The notes beneath the pieces are model-generated. The model saw only the letters and a list, made by a program, of their open reading frames with translations, made no database searches and was not told where the DNA came from. Positions 10,058-19,476 of a DNA stretch of 58,609 bases are shown in pieces. A program made the translations under genes and the position numbers. The stretch is from contig JASLYJ010000007.1 in assembly GCA_030739855.1 (NCBI GenBank), positions 1 through 58,609 of the forward strand, read 5' to 3'. Each line of letters opens with the position of its first letter. Position 1 is the first letter of the stretch. Source of the stretch: Alphaproteobacteria bacterium (GTDB lineage: Bacteria; Pseudomonadota; Alphaproteobacteria; UBA11136).

Positions 10058-11923
10058 TCAGCCCGCGCTTCTTTGCCTGTCCGCGCTTGGCGCATCTGCC
10101 GGCTTTTCCTTGTCGCCGTAGCCGCGCGGCGTATAGACCCACAGGCTCTCACCCCGCTGTACGGCCACTGTGTGGCTGTTGCCCACCAGGACCAGCGTCA
10201 ACATGTCGGCCTGGGATGTAGTCAGGGACTCCAAGGTAGTCACCGTGACCTCTTCGCCTTGACGCCCGAGGTTGCGAGCCAACACCACCGGGGTGTCCGT
10301 CGGGCGGTTGGAAAGCAGGATGTCCCTCGCCTCCTCCAGAAGGTCACAGCGGTGCCTGGAAACCGGATTGTAGAAAGCCACCACGAAATCTCCTTCCGCA
10401 GCCGCCCGCACCCGTTTTGTGATATCCTCGCGGGGGGTTAGGAGATCGGAAAGGGAAATGGCGCAGAAATCGTGACCCAGCGGTGCGCCGATACGGGCAG
10501 CGGCGGCCTGAAAGGCGGAAATGCCGGGCACCACCGTCACCTTGACCCGGCTCCAGTCTTCCCTTTCCCCGCGGTGGAGAAGCTCGAACACCAGGGAGGC
10601 CATGGCGTAGATACCGGCATCCCCCGAAGAAATGAGCGCCACCCGCCGCCCCGAAGCCGCCAGATCGAGGGCGGCGCGCACCCGTTCCTCTTCTTCCCCC
10701 AGAGGGAAGGCATGACGTCGTGTCCGGGCCGTGGTTTCGGCCACAAGATCGAGATAGAGATCATAGCCCACCACGTCATCGGCTCGGCTCAGGGCCGCAT
10801 TCGCTTCCGGCGTGCGCCAGTCCTCCGCACCAGGACCGATACCGATCACCGCCAGCTCACCCCGGGGGGCGCCAATTACATGAGCATCCAGAGGCGAGGT
10901 GGCCAGGGCCAGAGCGCAGGTGGCACGGGCCGATTTGGCCTTGGGTATGACCAGTTCGCTTCCCTCGCCCGCCGCCGCCAGCGCCGCGGCCTCGCAAACG
11001 CCGTGACAGCCGGTCTCGCGGAACACCACCGGCGAGGAAGTTTGCAGACGCGGGGCCTGGGCCTCCAGCGACGGTGCATCGAAGAACCGGGCCGGAACAC
11101 CTAGAGACTCGGCCAAGACATGCACCGCCGTCTCGTCTGATTTGAGGTCAATGGAACAGACACAGGCCACGGCCAAGGGGCTCAAGTCGTGTTCGGCCAA
11201 GGTCTTCGTCACCAGTGCTTCCAGTTCCGCCGGTTCCGTCTGGCGCTCGCAGCCCACTCCCAGCGCCAGCACCGGTGGATGGAAGAGAAGCTCGCCGTCG
11301 CCGGGCGGCGTGGCTTCGGCGCCGATCCGGATGGAAAGGGGCGCATCATCGTGAAAATCTAGACCCGATCCGGTGAGCCAGCCGCCGTCTAAAACATCAC
11401 ACCGGAGCGCTACTTTCTCCCCGGCCAAAAGTGCCGCCGTCAGGGTCTTAGTCATCTCGCGGTTGGCCACGCGCCAACCTAGCGGCGGCATATCCAGCGC
11501 CAAGCCCTGCCGCAACTCGCTCGCCGTGGTCACGGCGGCGATGCCGCCCGTCTGTTCCGCCAGAAACACCGCCAGAGAATTGCCGCCGCAATGCCCGCCT
11601 AGCAGAGATACGGCGACGCTCCCGTCCTCCGCCAGTGCTACCACCGGCGGATCCTTGATCTTGTCGTCAAGGCAGGGCGCTATGGTACGGACGAGAATCC
11701 CCGCTGCGCAAAGGCCGATGATGGGGCGACCACGGACAAACAGGTCCCGCATATGGCCACCGAGATCGCTGAAAACTGTATCGGCTTCAGCCACGCGCGG
11801 TGCATATCCGTGAACCTCCGCGCTGGGCAGAGCGGACGCTAGACGGCAGGCGAGGGTGTGTCCGTCCCGGGTCAAAACCAGAAAAACCGCGCCTTCGGGA
11901 AATTGGTGATGATCTGCCGTCAT
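10058..11923 (-). CDS. CbiG-CobJ fusion: cobalt-precorrin-5A hydrolase / precorrin-3B C17-methyltransferase
   Basis: A 621-aa two-enzyme fusion. The N-terminal CbiG part (about residues 1-345) opens the ring-A delta-lactone of cobalt-precorrin-5A and releases the extruded two-carbon unit as acetaldehyde. It shows FSDLGGHMRDLF, LLGGHCGGNSLA (107-118) and the CbiG C-terminal ALGVGCERQTEP (about 220-231). The C-terminal CobJ/CbiH part (about 355-600) is a SAM-dependent ring-contracting C17-methyltransferase with GIGPGAEDW (361-369), SSGDAGIYAMA and FYNPVSRHR. Ring contraction comes before the CbiG step, so the two domains act nearly consecutively. The ATG overlaps cobI by 4 bp. CbiG is a cobalt-early marker, absent from the classical aerobic pathway. 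Confidence 0.95.
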   Translation of the reverse strand: MTADHHQFPEGAVFLVLTRDGHTLACRLASALPSAEVHGYAPRVAEADTVFSDLGGHMRDLFVRGRPIIGLCAAGILVRTIAPCLDDKIKDPPVVALAEDGSVAVSLLGGHCGGNSLAVFLAEQTGGIAAVTTASELRQGLALDMPPLGWRVANREMTKTLTAALLAGEKVALRCDVLDGGWLTGSGLDFHDDAPLSIRIGAEATPPGDGELLFHPPVLALGVGCERQTEPAELEALVTKTLAEHDLSPLAVACVCSIDLKSDETAVHVLAESLGVPARFFDAPSLEAQAPRLQTSSPVVFRETGCHGVCEAAALAAAGEGSELVIPKAKSARATCALALATSPLDAHVIGAPRGELAVIGIGPGAEDWRTPEANAALSRADDVVGYDLYLDLVAETTARTRRHAFPLGEEEERVRAALDLAASGRRVALISSGDAGIYAMASLVFELLHRGEREDWSRVKVTVVPGISAFQAAAARIGAPLGHDFCAISLSDLLTPREDITKRVRAAAEGDFVVAFYNPVSRHRCDLLEEARDILLSNRPTDTPVVLARNLGRQGEEVTVTTLESLTTSQADMLTLVLVGNSHTVAVQRGESLWVYTPRGYGDKEKPADAPSADRQRSAG

Positions 11924-12633
11924 GGGGGTGTCCCTTCCCGATTATGAAGGAGGATCATGGAGAAATAGGAGGCGGAGTCCGCGTCCACTTCAGCGAGAGG
12001 TAGAACGCGCTCTTCTACCATGGAGACCCGCTCCACGTAGCGGGCCTTTTCTACCATGCCGAGGCGGCTGAGAAGCCCATACAGCTTGGCAAAATGCCGC
12101 CCCACCTTGACGATGACAGCGGCATCGAAGCCTTCCAGCCGGGCGGCAATGATATCCTCGTCCAAGGTCGCTGGGACCAAGGCAAGACAGTCATTGCCCG
12201 TAGTAAGGGCCAGTTTCGCCGCGGCTGACCCCGCCGCCATGGCAGACACGCCGGGCACAACTTCCACTTGGAAGCGGCGGCCAAGCCGGGCGAAGAGATA
12301 CTGGAAGGAGCCATAGAGGAAGGGATCACCAAGACACAGTAGGGCCACGTCACGCCCCGCATCCAGATGTTCCGCAACCTCCTCGGCAGCTAGGTCGTAA
12401 GCGGCTTCCGCTGGCTGACGATTTTTCTCATAGGTAGTGCGGATGACAATTTCGGCCTGTTCCCCAGGCAAATGGGGTCCAGCGATACGCCGTGCCAAGC
12501 CCTTGCCCTTCAAGGGCGCGGGATAGGCTAACACCGGCACGGCGCGCAGGTATTTTAGGGCTTTGAGAGTAATCAATTCCGGATCGCCAGGACCGATGCC
12601 GAGACCGTAGAGGGTGCCAGAAGTGGGACTCAT
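11920..12633 (-). CDS. cobI: Precorrin-2 C20-methyltransferase (CobI/CbiL)
   Basis: Methylates C20 of precorrin-2 (CobI) or cobalt-factor II (CbiL) with SAM. The 237-aa protein begins with LYGLGIGPGDPELITLKA, the methylase SAM loop at about residues 8-25. ALLCLGDPFLYGSFQYLFARL and VVPGVSAMAAGSAAAKL follow. It overlaps cobL and cobJ by 4 bp on either side, so the operon is translationally coupled. Because CbiX sits at the head of the operon, the likely substrate is cobalt-factor II; this is inference. Confidence 0.95.
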   Translation of the reverse strand: MSPTSGTLYGLGIGPGDPELITLKALKYLRAVPVLAYPAPLKGKGLARRIAGPHLPGEQAEIVIRTTYEKNRQPAEAAYDLAAEEVAEHLDAGRDVALLCLGDPFLYGSFQYLFARLGRRFQVEVVPGVSAMAAGSAAAKLALTTGNDCLALVPATLDEDIIAARLEGFDAAVIVKVGRHFAKLYGLLSRLGMVEKARYVERVSMVEERVLPLAEVDADSASYFSMILLHNREGTPP

Positions 12634-13850
12634 GAGGCCTTCTCCACTACGAGCTGGATCACGGGATGCTTGTCATACCACCCCAGGGAGGTATTACCTG
12701 GTCCGGATTCGGCATGGGATAATGCGATACGGGTGAGCCGTCCACCCTCGGTGCGGAAGAAAGCAGCGAGGCGTTCTTGGCCTTTTTCTGTCACCGTGTT
12801 AGCCACCAGCCGCCCACCTGGCTTCAGCACTCCCCAGCAGGTTTCTAGCAGGCCGTTTCCGGAGACACCGCCGCCCACGAAGATCGCATCGGGCGGGGCA
12901 AGGCCGGCTAGTGCTTGTGGTGCCTCGCCTGTAATCACTTCGATGTGGGGCACGCCCAAAGCTTCGGCATTTGCCGCAACCCGTCCAGCACGCGCAGGGT
13001 CGCGCTCCACCGCCACAGCTCGGGATGTGGGCTCAGCGCGCAGCCATTCGATGGCGATGGCACCGCTACCGGCGCCCACATCCCACAACAATGCCCCAGG
13101 CAGAGGTGCAAGAGCTGCCAGGGTGGCCGAACGCACCGTCTGCTTGGTCAGCTGTCCGTCATTGAGGAAGGCTTCATCAGGTAGGCCGGGGACCCGGGGC
13201 AGGACGGGTGTGCCTTTTTCAATGCGGCATTCAACAGCTATGGTATTGAGATCGTGACAGGGAGCGTTATCCCAACCCTCAGCGGTGCCGTCGCGACGCT
13301 CCTCATGGGGGCCGCCGAGCCGCGCCAGTATGGTGAGACGGCTGGGGCCATAGCCCTTGTCCCGCAAGGCCGCAGCCACGGCGTCCGGGGTCGTGCCGTC
13401 CTCGGCGAAGATGAGCAACCGCGCGCCGGGGTGCAGATGAACGTTAAGGAGAGAAAGCGGCCTGCCGTGCAGAGTCATGGTTTCCACTTCAGCCCGGGAC
13501 CAGCCCAGCCGCGCGCAGGCTAAGGAAAACGCCCCGGCGGCGGGAAATATTGCCATCTCCTCGGCACTAAAACGCTGTGCCAGGGTCACACCAACGCCGT
13601 AATCCATAGGATCGCCGCTGGCCAGCACCACCACACGCTTGTCGCGATGGCCGGCGATGGCGTCAAGGGAGTCGGAGAAAGGCGTGCCCCAGACCAGTTT
13701 CTCGGCCGTGGAGGAGGAGATGAAGGCCAGATGTCGCGCCCCGCCCACCAGCACATCAGCCTCTTCCACGTATTGTTTGCAGCGGGGAGATAGTCCATCG
13801 AGTCCATCTTCACCAATGCCGATAACCCGTAGCCAGGGAGAGACCGTCAT
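12630..13850 (-). CDS. cobL: Precorrin-6Y C5,15-methyltransferase (decarboxylating), CobL (CbiE-CbiT fusion)
   Basis: A 406-aa bifunctional enzyme. The N-terminal CbiE-like tetrapyrrole-methylase domain (about residues 1-205; VIGIGEDGLDGLSP near the start, VLASGDPMDYGVG at about 75-87) methylates C5. The C-terminal CbiT-like Rossmann methyltransferase (about 215-406; LLWDVGAGSGAIAIEWLRA as SAM motif I) methylates C15 and decarboxylates ring C acetate. The fused form is usual in alphaproteobacteria; cobalt-early enterobacteria have separate CbiE and CbiT. It overlaps cobH and cobI by 4 bp. Confidence 0.96.
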   Translation of the reverse strand: MTVSPWLRVIGIGEDGLDGLSPRCKQYVEEADVLVGGARHLAFISSSTAEKLVWGTPFSDSLDAIAGHRDKRVVVLASGDPMDYGVGVTLAQRFSAEEMAIFPAAGAFSLACARLGWSRAEVETMTLHGRPLSLLNVHLHPGARLLIFAEDGTTPDAVAAALRDKGYGPSRLTILARLGGPHEERRDGTAEGWDNAPCHDLNTIAVECRIEKGTPVLPRVPGLPDEAFLNDGQLTKQTVRSATLAALAPLPGALLWDVGAGSGAIAIEWLRAEPTSRAVAVERDPARAGRVAANAEALGVPHIEVITGEAPQALAGLAPPDAIFVGGGVSGNGLLETCWGVLKPGGRLVANTVTEKGQERLAAFFRTEGGRLTRIALSHAESGPGNTSLGWYDKHPVIQLVVEKAS

Positions 13851-14512
13851 GGGCCCGCCCGCGTCACCGGCTGGTGGGCCTGCTGGACACGGGCCAAGGC
13901 ATTGAGGGCGGCGACGGCCAGGGCCGAGCCCCCAAAACGACCACGCAGGGTAAGACAGGCCAGCCCGTGCGACGGAGCCTCGGCAATCAACGCCTCTTTG
14001 GATTCGGCCGCGCCCACATAGCCCACGGGAAAGCCGAGGATAAGGGCCGGTGGCGGCGCGCCTTCCGCGAGCAGCTCCAGCAGCCGGAAGAGAGCCGTGG
14101 GCGCATTGCCGATAACCGCGATGGCCCCGTCCAGATGGTCCAGCCAGTGGTCCAGTGCCGCCGCCGAACGGGTGATCCCTCCCGCCTTGGCCCGTTCCTC
14201 CACGCCGTCCTCCAACAGGGTGCAGATCACCTCATTGCCTGCTGTCAGGCGCGAGCCGTCGATGCCCTGGACCACCATGCTTGCGTCACAGAGAATGGGC
14301 GCGCCGGATTCAAGGGCACCTATCCCCGCCGCTGCCACGTCGCCGCACCAAACCAGGTCGAGCGCGATGTCCGGTAGGGCGCAGGCATGCACCAATCGCA
14401 TAGCCACGGGCCGCAGGCTTTCGGGAATGCCTGAGAAATCCACCTCCTCACCGATGATCTCGAAGGAACGGCGGGTGATGTCCTCGGGGCGGCGCAGGTA
14501 ATCGAAGTTCAT
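13847..14512 (-). CDS. cobH: Precorrin-8X methylmutase (CobH/CbiC)
   Basis: Moves the C11 methyl to C12, converting (cobalt-)precorrin-8 to (hydrogeno/cobyrinic) acid. The 221-aa protein has the catalytic histidine in RLVHACALPD (His42, matching His43 of the Paracoccus/Pseudomonas enzyme). GNAPTALFRLLELL and GFPVGYVGAAESKEAL follow. It begins immediately downstream of the cbiX stop and overlaps cobL by 4 bp. Reaction and fold are identical in both B12 pathways, so the gene does not itself distinguish them. Confidence 0.96.
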   Translation of the reverse strand: MNFDYLRRPEDITRRSFEIIGEEVDFSGIPESLRPVAMRLVHACALPDIALDLVWCGDVAAAGIGALESGAPILCDASMVVQGIDGSRLTAGNEVICTLLEDGVEERAKAGGITRSAAALDHWLDHLDGAIAVIGNAPTALFRLLELLAEGAPPPALILGFPVGYVGAAESKEALIAEAPSHGLACLTLRGRFGGSALAVAALNALARVQQAHQPVTRAGP

Positions 14513-15433
14513 CTAGGCGGATTCCTTTGCCGGATCATGGTCGTGGGCGTGGTCGTGGCCGGTACCGATGCCGCGCACATGGTGGTGGTGCCCGGCCTGA
14601 GGCTGGCCCTTGGAGTCCTCGAATCCCACTACCTGTTCGCGATATTTGCATAGCAAGCAGTTCATGGCGTTGTCGCCCTCGGCGATTCCAGTCACCCGCT
14701 CGGCCAGGGTATCAAGCACCCTGGGGTGGTCGTTGAGGTAGGAGGCAGCAACAAACTCCGTGTCCGGATGGCTGGACGCTACCTCGGCCATCTGGGCGTA
14801 GATGCGTTTCACTAATACCCCGGTAAAAAGGAAATAGGGAAAGACGATAATGCGCCGGAAGGACATAGCCGCCACCCGTTCCAGTCCTGCATTGACACGG
14901 GGGTAGGCAACGCCGCTGTAACAGGCCTCGGCCCAACCCAGATCCATCCCCTCCCACAGCATGCGGGAAACCTTAGAGATGTTAGAGTTAGCGTCGGGGT
15001 CGTTAGTGCCGCGCCCCACCACCATAAGCAAAGTATCGGCTACCGCCACACCGTCTCCAGTGGCTCCCATAGCGGTGGCAATGCGATCGCGGGCGGCCAT
15101 AAGCAGTTTTGGTTCGATGGAAAGGTCGCGCCCACATGACAGGGAAACATTCGGATGGGAAGCGGCAAAACTATTTAACTCCCAAGGAATATCGTTCTTC
15201 ACATGGCCGGCAGCGAAAAGCATGGCTGGCACCGCGAGAATCTCCGTCACCCCGCGCTTCACGAGCTTTTCCAGCCCTTCCTGGATGGTGGGCTTGGCAA
15301 ACTCCAGGAAGCCCGACTCAACGTCGTATTGCGGTAGCCTCTCGCGCATACCCCGCGCCAGAGACTGAAATTCTGCCACTGCCTCTTCATCGCGGCTACC
15401 GTGGCCGCAGATCATCACGCCCGTTTTGCTCAT
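14513..15433 (-). CDS. cbiX: Sirohydrochlorin cobaltochelatase, long form with Fe-S motif and His-rich tail (CbiX-L)
   Basis: Inserts Co2+ into sirohydrochlorin, the defining step of the cobalt-early route. The 306-aa protein has two chelatase half-domains. The first carries catalytic histidines His11 (ICGHGSRDEEAV) and His77 (AAGHVKNDIP). The C-terminus carries M-N-C-L-L-C (residues 257-262), matching the MxCxxC motif that holds a 4Fe-4S cluster in Bacillus megaterium CbiX. A histidine-rich tail (about 282-299) probably stores or delivers metal. A good ribosome-binding site (AAGGGAA, 8 bp spacing) precedes the ATG. First gene of the long minus-strand operon and divergent from cbiB. Confidence 0.94.
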   Translation of the reverse strand: MSKTGVMICGHGSRDEEAVAEFQSLARGMRERLPQYDVESGFLEFAKPTIQEGLEKLVKRGVTEILAVPAMLFAAGHVKNDIPWELNSFAASHPNVSLSCGRDLSIEPKLLMAARDRIATAMGATGDGVAVADTLLMVVGRGTNDPDANSNISKVSRMLWEGMDLGWAEACYSGVAYPRVNAGLERVAAMSFRRIIVFPYFLFTGVLVKRIYAQMAEVASSHPDTEFVAASYLNDHPRVLDTLAERVTGIAEGDNAMNCLLCKYREQVVGFEDSKGQPQAGHHHHVRGIGTGHDHAHDHDPAKESA

Positions 15434-15529
15434 TGATGCTGTTCCCTTCTTTGAGCCTTAAGTGGTGATCCATAGGCGAAGGTCATTTGCCGATTGACCG
15501 GAGGAACTCCAGCATACCATTCTCGGAAG

Positions 15530-16600
15530 ATGACGGAGTTCGCCACCGCAAATACCCTTGCCAATCCACATCTCCTGCTTCTGCTTCTTGTCGCCCTTGC
15601 GGTGGAAGCTGTGGTGGGCGGTATGCCGCTGCTGTTCCGCATTGTGCCACACCCCGTGGTACTCACCGGAAAGCTCGTGGGCACCGTAGAGCGCCGCCTC
15701 AACCAAGAATTGCGCGGTGAAAAGGCGCGCCTTGTTCGCGGCTTTTTGGTGGTAGTGGTGATGGTGGCCTTGGCCGCCGGAGCTGGTTACGCCATTACCG
15801 GGATCGCCCATGATATCGCCCATGGCTGGCTGCTTGAGATATTTTTCGTGGTGGCACTGGTAGCCCAGCGCAGCTTGTATACCTCTGTGCGCAAAGTGGA
15901 GCTGACCTTGCGGGCAGGCGGCCTTGCCGCGGGACGTAGTGCCGTCAGCCATATTGTCGGCCGCAATCCGGATTCTCTCGATGAATGTGGAGTGGCCCGT
16001 GCGGCGGTGGAATCCTGCGCCGAGAATTTCTCCGACGGGGTGGTGGCGCCAGTTTTTTGGTATGCATTGCTCGGACTTCCCGGTTTGTTTGTCTACAAGA
16101 CAGTCAACACCATGGATAGTATGATCGGACACAAGACCAAGCGGTATCTTTCCTTTGGCTACACCGCCGCAAAGCTGGACGATGTGATGAATTTCGCCCC
16201 CGCGCGGTTGGCTGGAGTAATCCTGGTAGCCGCTGCAGTCTTTGTGCCAATGGCTAATTCCGGCCGCGCTATCACCACCATGCTGCGCGACGCCAGAAAC
16301 CATTCCTCGCCCAATGCAGGATGGCCTGAAGGCGCGGTGGCCGGGGCGCTGGACCTTTCCCTGGCGGGACCTCGCAATTACAGCGGCAAGGTGGTCAAGG
16401 ACGGGTGGATCGGCGACGGTCGCACCAAGGTGACGGCTCAGGACATCCGCCACACGCTTTATCTCTATGCCATTGCCTGTCTGATCCAGATAGGCATTAT
16501 CACCATCCTGTTGATGACGCGACTGACAGCACCGGGACAGCTCTCGCGGGAAGCGCAGACCATCCTCCATACCCTCAATGGACTGAAGAATCTGCTCTGA
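15530..16600 (+). CDS. cbiB: Adenosylcobinamide-phosphate synthase (CbiB/CobD)
   Basis: A multispanning inner-membrane protein that attaches (R)-1-amino-2-propanol phosphate to adenosylcobyric acid. The 356-aa protein (from 15530) shows an N-terminal membrane segment (LLLLLLVALAVEAVVGG), PVVLTGKLVGTVERRLN, the family block SRNPDSLDECGVARAAVESCAENFSDG as VGRNPDSL/AAVESCAENFSDG, and YKTVNTMDSMIGHK. The frame extends to a TTG at 15494, but the ATG fits the family; a GGAGG at 15500-15504 is rather far upstream, so the start is tentative. Alone on its strand, convergent with cobQ (10-bp gap). Named CobD in the aerobic literature. Confidence 0.94.
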   Translation: MTEFATANTLANPHLLLLLLVALAVEAVVGGMPLLFRIVPHPVVLTGKLVGTVERRLNQELRGEKARLVRGFLVVVVMVALAAGAGYAITGIAHDIAHGWLLEIFFVVALVAQRSLYTSVRKVELTLRAGGLAAGRSAVSHIVGRNPDSLDECGVARAAVESCAENFSDGVVAPVFWYALLGLPGLFVYKTVNTMDSMIGHKTKRYLSFGYTAAKLDDVMNFAPARLAGVILVAAAVFVPMANSGRAITTMLRDARNHSSPNAGWPEGAVAGALDLSLAGPRNYSGKVVKDGWIGDGRTKVTAQDIRHTLYLYAIACLIQIGIITILLMTRLTAPGQLSREAQTILHTLNGLKNLL

Positions 16601-16610
16601 GGTTGTTGTG

Positions 16611-18128
16611 TCAACGCGCACGGGCAATCTCCAGCAGGCTGTCGAGATCAAGGCAAGCCCCGTACAGCCCAGCCAATTCGTCAAGGGCTTCCTCTACTCC
16701 TTGGGCGTAGGACAGATCCGCTCCCAGTCTCGCATTCAAACCCTTCAGATAGTCGCGGCGATAGGTGTCATCGGCGAAGAGACCGTGCAAGTAGCAGCCC
16801 TGGACCCGGCCATCGGCGGAGATGGCCCCACCCTGTTTTCCCCGTGGTAGAGACATGGGCCTCTTACAGTCAGGGCCGGAGGTCTCCCCCAAATGCATTT
16901 CATAGCCGCCATAGAGGGCTGCATCCCCGGCGTCATCGGTTCCCGTGGCCCGCAGCAAGGTCTTTTTTGCTATCATCACTGTCTTCACGTTAAGCAAGCC
17001 CAGTCCCCGCGTTGTTCCTGCCCGGCCTTCCAGGGCCTGTGGATCGGAAATAGCATGGCCTAGCATTTGGTAGCCCGCGCACAGCCCTAGCACCCGCCCG
17101 CCATGACGCAGATGGGCGTGAATATCCGTGTCCCAGCCCTGCTCCCGCAGGAAGGCCAGATCGGCCATGGTAGACTTGGAGCCGGGGATGAGGATGAGGT
17201 CGGCGTCCAGGGGTAAAGGAACCCCCGGTGGGATCATGTCCACCGCCACACCTGGTTCGGCGGCCAGCGGGTCGAAATCGTCGAAATTGGCAATACGTGG
17301 AAGGCGCGGCACAGCGATGCGTATTCCCGGGTGCGGCGCACCGGCGATGGAAGTGTTTTTGTTATCCAGGGCCATGCTGTCTTCGTCGGGCAGGCGGTGC
17401 ACGGCCTCCGCATGGGGCAGAATACCGAGACAGGAAAGCCCTGTTTTTTCTTCAATAATGGTAAGGGCCGGACCAAACAAACGTTCATCGCCCCGGAACT
17501 TGTTGATCACATAGCCCTTCAAAAGCGCTCGTTCCTCCTCGGATAGAAGGGCGTGGGTCCCCACTAGGGCGGCGATAACGCCGCCGCGGTCAATATCGCC
17601 CACTAAAATCACCGGCACGTTTGCGGCACAGGCGAATCCCATATTAGCGATATCAGCACCACGCAGGTTCACCTCCGCTGGGCTACCTGCACCTTCCACC
17701 AAAACAAGATCGGCGCCACGCCCCAGTGCATCGAAACTCTCCATGACCCGGGATAGGAGCTCCGGCTTTTGCTTGTGGTAGTCGCGGGCCGAGATGCTAC
17801 CTTCCACCTGTCCCTGAACCACAAGTTGGGATCCGGTTTCAGACTGGGGTTTGAGCAGGATAGGGTTCATATGCACCGATTCCGCCACCCCGCAAGCAAG
17901 GGCTTGAAGCGCTTGGGCACGACCGATTTCCCCACCATCAGCAGTGACGGAAGCGTTATTGGACATATTCTGGGGCTTGAATGGGCGCACCCGAAGGCCG
18001 CGCCGCGCAAAGGCTCGGCCTAGCCCTGCCACCAGCAGAGATTTGCCCACATTGGAGCCGGTGCCTTGAACCATCAGAGTGGGAACGCGTGCGGCGTTTT
18101 CTTTGTTATTTCCTCCTTGTCCACCCAT
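16611..18128 (-). CDS. cobQ: Cobyric acid synthase (CobQ/CbiP)
   Basis: Amidates the b, d, e and g carboxylates of adenosylcobyrinic acid a,c-diamide using glutamine and ATP. The 505-aa protein has the P-loop GTGSNVGKS near residue 22, [12 protein letters not shown], and the glutaminase nucleophile in [11 protein letters not shown] with terminal GCYLHGLF. The start at 18128 (MGGQGG) fits the family; the frame to 18173 would overlap the upstream SYLF gene. Only 7 bp separate it from that gene, which makes it the last gene of the riboswitch-led cobP-cobW-cobN-cobO-SYLF-cobQ unit. Confidence 0.96.
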   Translation of the reverse strand: MGGQGGNNKENAARVPTLMVQGTGSNVGKSLLVAGLGRAFARRGLRVRPFKPQNMSNNASVTADGGEIGRAQALQALACGVAESVHMNPILLKPQSETGSQLVVQGQVEGSISARDYHKQKPELLSRVMESFDALGRGADLVLVEGAGSPAEVNLRGADIANMGFACAANVPVILVGDIDRGGVIAALVGTHALLSEEERALLKGYVINKFRGDERLFGPALTIIEEKTGLSCLGILPHAEAVHRLPDEDSMALDNKNTSIAGAPHPGIRIAVPRLPRIANFDDFDPLAAEPGVAVDMIPPGVPLPLDADLILIPGSKSTMADLAFLREQGWDTDIHAHLRHGGRVLGLCAGYQMLGHAISDPQALEGRAGTTRGLGLLNVKTVMIAKKTLLRATGTDDAGDAALYGGYEMHLGETSGPDCKRPMSLPRGKQGGAISADGRVQGCYLHGLFADDTYRRDYLKGLNARLGADLSYAQGVEEALDELAGLYGACLDLDSLLEIARAR

Positions 18129-18135
18129 GGGGAGG

Positions 18136-18825
18136 CTATTGGTTCCCCAGAAGGGAACGCAGCTTGTCGGCATCGGTGGAGGAGTGTTTTTTTTGCACTA
18201 CGATTTCGGTGACACTGGTGCGGCTGCCGTAGAATTCCTCGTTGAGGTCCTCGCGCCCATGGATCAATGCCCCCTCGAAGGAAACCCCGGCATAGACCCC
18301 CCGCGGGCGGGAGAAGGCATAGATATCGGCAAGTTGAGCCGTGGTAGCGGCCTCAGCGCCAAGTCCCACCGTCCCCACGGCCACGCTCAAATCAGCGCCA
18401 AGTTTTACTTCCTGGTCGATGATGGATTCGATGCCGCGATCGGTCATGATAGCTAGTATGGTTTCCGAATCCTGGCCACCAAACTGCAGACCGACGCTCA
18501 TTGCTCCCATGGTGAAAAAAGCGGGATAACCCCAAGTTCCATCGCTATTGCGTGCCAGCAGCACGCCATTGCCGCCCTCGACGCCATAGAAGAACCCGAC
18601 TTTTAGTAGGCTGGGGAAGATGAGCACACCCCTGGCGTCGTTCAGCAAGGCTTGAAGCGTGTGATAGTCAGGATTATTGAGCAGGTTGCCGAGCGCAATC
18701 TCGGACTTGATGACCAGTTCCTTGGCATCGTTCCCCGCCCGCGCATCGGTGGGAACGGAGACCATAAGGCCTAAAAGGAGAAAAATGGACAAAAACCGCC
18801 GAGGGGTGTTTATCGTTCCGATCAT
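18136..18825 (-). CDS. Exported SYLF-domain (Ysc84-like) lipid-binding protein
   Basis: A 229-aa protein with an N-terminal signal peptide (hydrophobic core [14 protein letters not shown], then TDARA) followed by a SYLF domain covering most of the rest. Family signs are [47 protein letters not shown] and the [17 protein letters not shown] block. The eukaryotic relatives (SH3YL1, Ysc84) bind phosphoinositides; bacterial members are exported or membrane associated, with unknown function. The start at 18825 is preferred to 18849 because GGGAG lies 9 bp upstream. It sits between cobO (45-bp gap) and cobQ (7-bp gap) on the same strand, so co-transcription with B12 genes is likely. Confidence 0.88.
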   Translation of the reverse strand: MIGTINTPRRFLSIFLLLGLMVSVPTDARAGNDAKELVIKSEIALGNLLNNPDYHTLQALLNDARGVLIFPSLLKVGFFYGVEGGNGVLLARNSDGTWGYPAFFTMGAMSVGLQFGGQDSETILAIMTDRGIESIIDQEVKLGADLSVAVGTVGLGAEAATTAQLADIYAFSRPRGVYAGVSFEGALIHGREDLNEEFYGSRTSVTEIVVQKKHSSTDADKLRSLLGNQ

Positions 18826-18870
18826 GTGTTTGGCTCCCTTTGTAGTCATGGTTGGATTAAAGAATGAGCC

Positions 18871-19476
18871 CTAGAATTCGACGCCCGGCTGGGCCTTTAC
18901 TCCCCCGCGGAAGGGGTGTTTGACGAGCGTCATTTCGGTCACGAGATCAGCGGCCTCGACTAGTTCCGGTTTGACGTTACGCCCGGTGACCACCACATGC
19001 AGCCCCGGACGCCGGGATACGAGAACGTCGATTACCTCGTTTGGGTCGAGGTAATCATAGCGCAAGGCGATGTTCATTTCGTCGAGAATCACCATGGCGT
19101 ATGTGGGATTGGCGATCATCTCTTTGGCGGCCTCCCAGGCGGCTTTCACCGCGGCGATGTCGCGCTCCTTGTCCTGGGTTTCCCAGGTAAAACCCTCGCC
19201 AAGCGCCTTGAAGGTCACAAGCTCGGGGAAGGTCTCCAGAACCCGGCGCTCGCCGGTATCCCAGACCCCCTTGATGAACTGGACCACGCCCACACGCATG
19301 TCATGGCCCACGCAGCGCAGCGCCATGCCGAAGGCGGCCGATGATTTGCCCTTGCCGGGGCCGGTATGGACCATGAGCAGTCCCTTTGCCTCGGTTTTGC
19401 CGGTCAGTTTCTTGTCGTGAAGCGCCTTGCGCTTTTCCATCTTCGCCTTGTGACCGGTGCTGTCGTTGGAACTCAT
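18871..19476 (-). CDS. cobO: Cob(I)yrinic acid a,c-diamide adenosyltransferase (CobO/BtuR family)
   Basis: Transfers the 5'-deoxyadenosyl group of ATP to Co(I) of cobyrinic acid a,c-diamide or cobinamide. The 201-aa protein has the P-loop HTGPGKGKSSAAFG (about residues 37-50), GVVQFIKGVWDTGER and the VILDEMNIALRYDYLD block of the CobA/CobO/BtuR family. The start at 19476 overlaps the cobN stop as ATGA; the longer frame to 19569 is rejected because it lies inside cobN. Unrelated to the PduO and EutT adenosyltransferase families. The upstream cob(II)yrinate reductase (CobR) is not in the window. Confidence 0.95.
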   Translation of the reverse strand: MSSNDSTGHKAKMEKRKALHDKKLTGKTEAKGLLMVHTGPGKGKSSAAFGMALRCVGHDMRVGVVQFIKGVWDTGERRVLETFPELVTFKALGEGFTWETQDKERDIAAVKAAWEAAKEMIANPTYAMVILDEMNIALRYDYLDPNEVIDVLVSRRPGLHVVVTGRNVKPELVEAADLVTEMTLVKHPFRGGVKAQPGVEF

